NCBI GenBank assembly: GCA_946490195.1
Contig: CAMLWN010000010.1
Location: 1-32,740, forward strand
From: an uncultured Mycoplasmatota bacterium
GTDB lineage: Bacteria > Bacillota_I > Bacilli_A > RF39 > UBA660
Reading direction: 5' to 3'
Length of the DNA: 32,740 nucleotides
Shown here piece after piece: positions 32,467-32,740 of the stretch (positions are counted from its first letter, which is position 1; each line of letters starts with the position of its first letter). The notes beneath the pieces were generated by a model. It searched no databases and was not told the DNA's origin. It saw only the letters and a list, made by a program, of their open reading frames with translations. Made by a program: the position numbers and the translations under genes.

Positions 32467-32495
32467 ATAATACTAATTTATCAAAAGTTCATCAA
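32467..32495 (-). promoter_or_regulatory. Candidate promoter for HTH module 1
   Basis: On the minus strand TTGATG (32490-32495), 17 bases, TATTAT (32467-32472). A second extended -10, TGC-TATTAT, lies at 32453-32461. Repeated TTTGATAA-like sequence surrounds them. Confidence 0.45.
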
Positions 32496-32572
32496 ACAAA
32501 GTCTAAATTATCAAAAAAATTTCTTTAAAAGTAAAAATTTCTACCAATTTTAAAAATCTGTAATATATAAAA

Positions 32573-32622
32573 AACCAATTTAAAAATTTGAAGAAGCAAA
32601 TTTGAAAATTGGTTCTTTTTTT
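32573..32622. terminator. Long bidirectional terminator-like hairpin
   Basis: Two 18-base arms, 32573-32590 and 32597-32614, pair at 16 of 18 positions around AAGAAG. A T run follows on the plus strand (CTTTTTTT), and on the minus strand the arm is followed by TTTT. There is no plus-strand gene directly upstream within the window, so it may end a minus-strand gene outside, or be a relic. Confidence 0.65.
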
Positions 32623-32647
32623 AGATGAAATCTCTGAAATCTGCAGT

Positions 32648-32676
32648 TTGACCTCCCTTTTTCCTTTTGATATAAA
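32648..32676 (+). promoter_or_regulatory. Promoter for the gene at the right edge
   Basis: TTGACC (32648-32653), 17 bases ending in TGA, TATAAA (32671-32676): a strong extended -10 type promoter, followed by AAAGGTGA at 32684-32691. Confidence 0.7.
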
Positions 32677-32697
32677 TGGGACGAAAGGTGAAATTTA

Positions 32698-32740
32698 TTG
32701 AATACAAAAGGTAAAGAAATTAATATGTTAAATGATGCCA
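32698..32740 (+). CDS. 5' end of a gene, possibly Rpn-family nuclease/transposase
   Basis: Only 14 codons are inside the window: start TTG at 32698, six bases after AAAGGTGA, then NTKGKEINMLNDA. The promoter and ribosome site make a real gene likely. The wording NMLNDA resembles the beginning of Rpn-type (PD-(D/E)XK) recombination-promoting nuclease/putative transposase proteins, which often start with a similar LND-(x)-FK segment. With so few residues this is a guess. An ATG at 32725 is a less well placed alternative start. Confidence 0.45.
   Translation, partial: MNTKGKEINMLNDA

Larger units (their letters stand above)
32388..32697. other. Divergent intergenic region, 310 bases
   Basis: AT-rich spacer between the HTH-TM gene (minus) and the gene at the right edge (plus). 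It holds promoter candidates for both, three TTTGAT(A/G)A direct repeats on the minus strand (32481-32520) that might be regulator sites, and a large hairpin at 32573-32622. No coding potential seen. Confidence 0.55.

Noticed and set aside
1-32740. Possible recoding of TGA as Trp (mycoplasma-type code)
   Set aside because: Trp is TGG throughout, and TGA ends several genes cleanly, for example murB (TGG TGA) and the ATGA overlaps.

Overview
The window is AT-rich, densely coded DNA that looks like an uncultured gut-type Bacillota, most likely Bacilli or an Erysipelotrichia/RF39-like lineage. The grounds are strong AGGAGG/AGGTGA ribosome binding sites, DUF285 (TSNVTxM) and DUF6273-type surface proteins, and SpoVD/PBP2B, MurG, MraY and DivIB homologues of Gram-positive type. 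TGG encodes Trp and TGA is a normal stop, so this is genetic code 11. The taxonomic call is inference. No rRNA, tRNA, CRISPR array or insertion sequence was seen.

Left part (1-6100): a four-gene minus-strand operon encodes a membrane-anchored Ig-like/transglutaminase protein, an MBOAT O-acyltransferase, an SGNH-fold DltD-like protein with Cys at the usual Ser position, and a lipoprotein. It looks like an envelope polymer acylation unit. It is followed by an unrecognised 80-residue plus-strand gene and a CYTH-like protein on the minus strand.

Cell-wall region (6114-15637): a broken division/cell-wall (dcw) cluster. On the minus strand, SpoVD/FtsI-type PBP and mraY are separated from murG, murB and divIB. 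Between them lies a plus-strand block: ftsW, a cytoplasmic transglutaminase-like gene and a minimal GH13 (alpha-amylase-fold) gene. murD is absent. A decayed copy of the ftsW 3' end, followed by two further short blocks shared with the DNA after intact ftsW, lies between the two accessory genes. The block therefore looks like the product of a duplication or a homology-driven insertion at the ftsW 3' end.

Middle (15769-24006): MarR regulator, heterodimeric ABC exporter (one subunit with about 185 extracellular residues between TM1 and TM2) and cytidylate kinase-like protein form one operon behind a consensus promoter that carries a palindrome. Next come two very small genes (one YtxH-like), recD2 and an unknown 127-residue gene.

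Right part (24100-32740): a DUF285 repeat surface protein, mtaB, a single-pass acidic membrane protein and a DUF6273-like surface protein. Then come two tandem paralogous modules, each a membrane-tethered HTH regulator overlapping a multi-pass membrane protein. The start of a possible Rpn-family nuclease gene is at the right edge. Intrinsic terminators are frequent and often overlap the stop codon of the gene they end.
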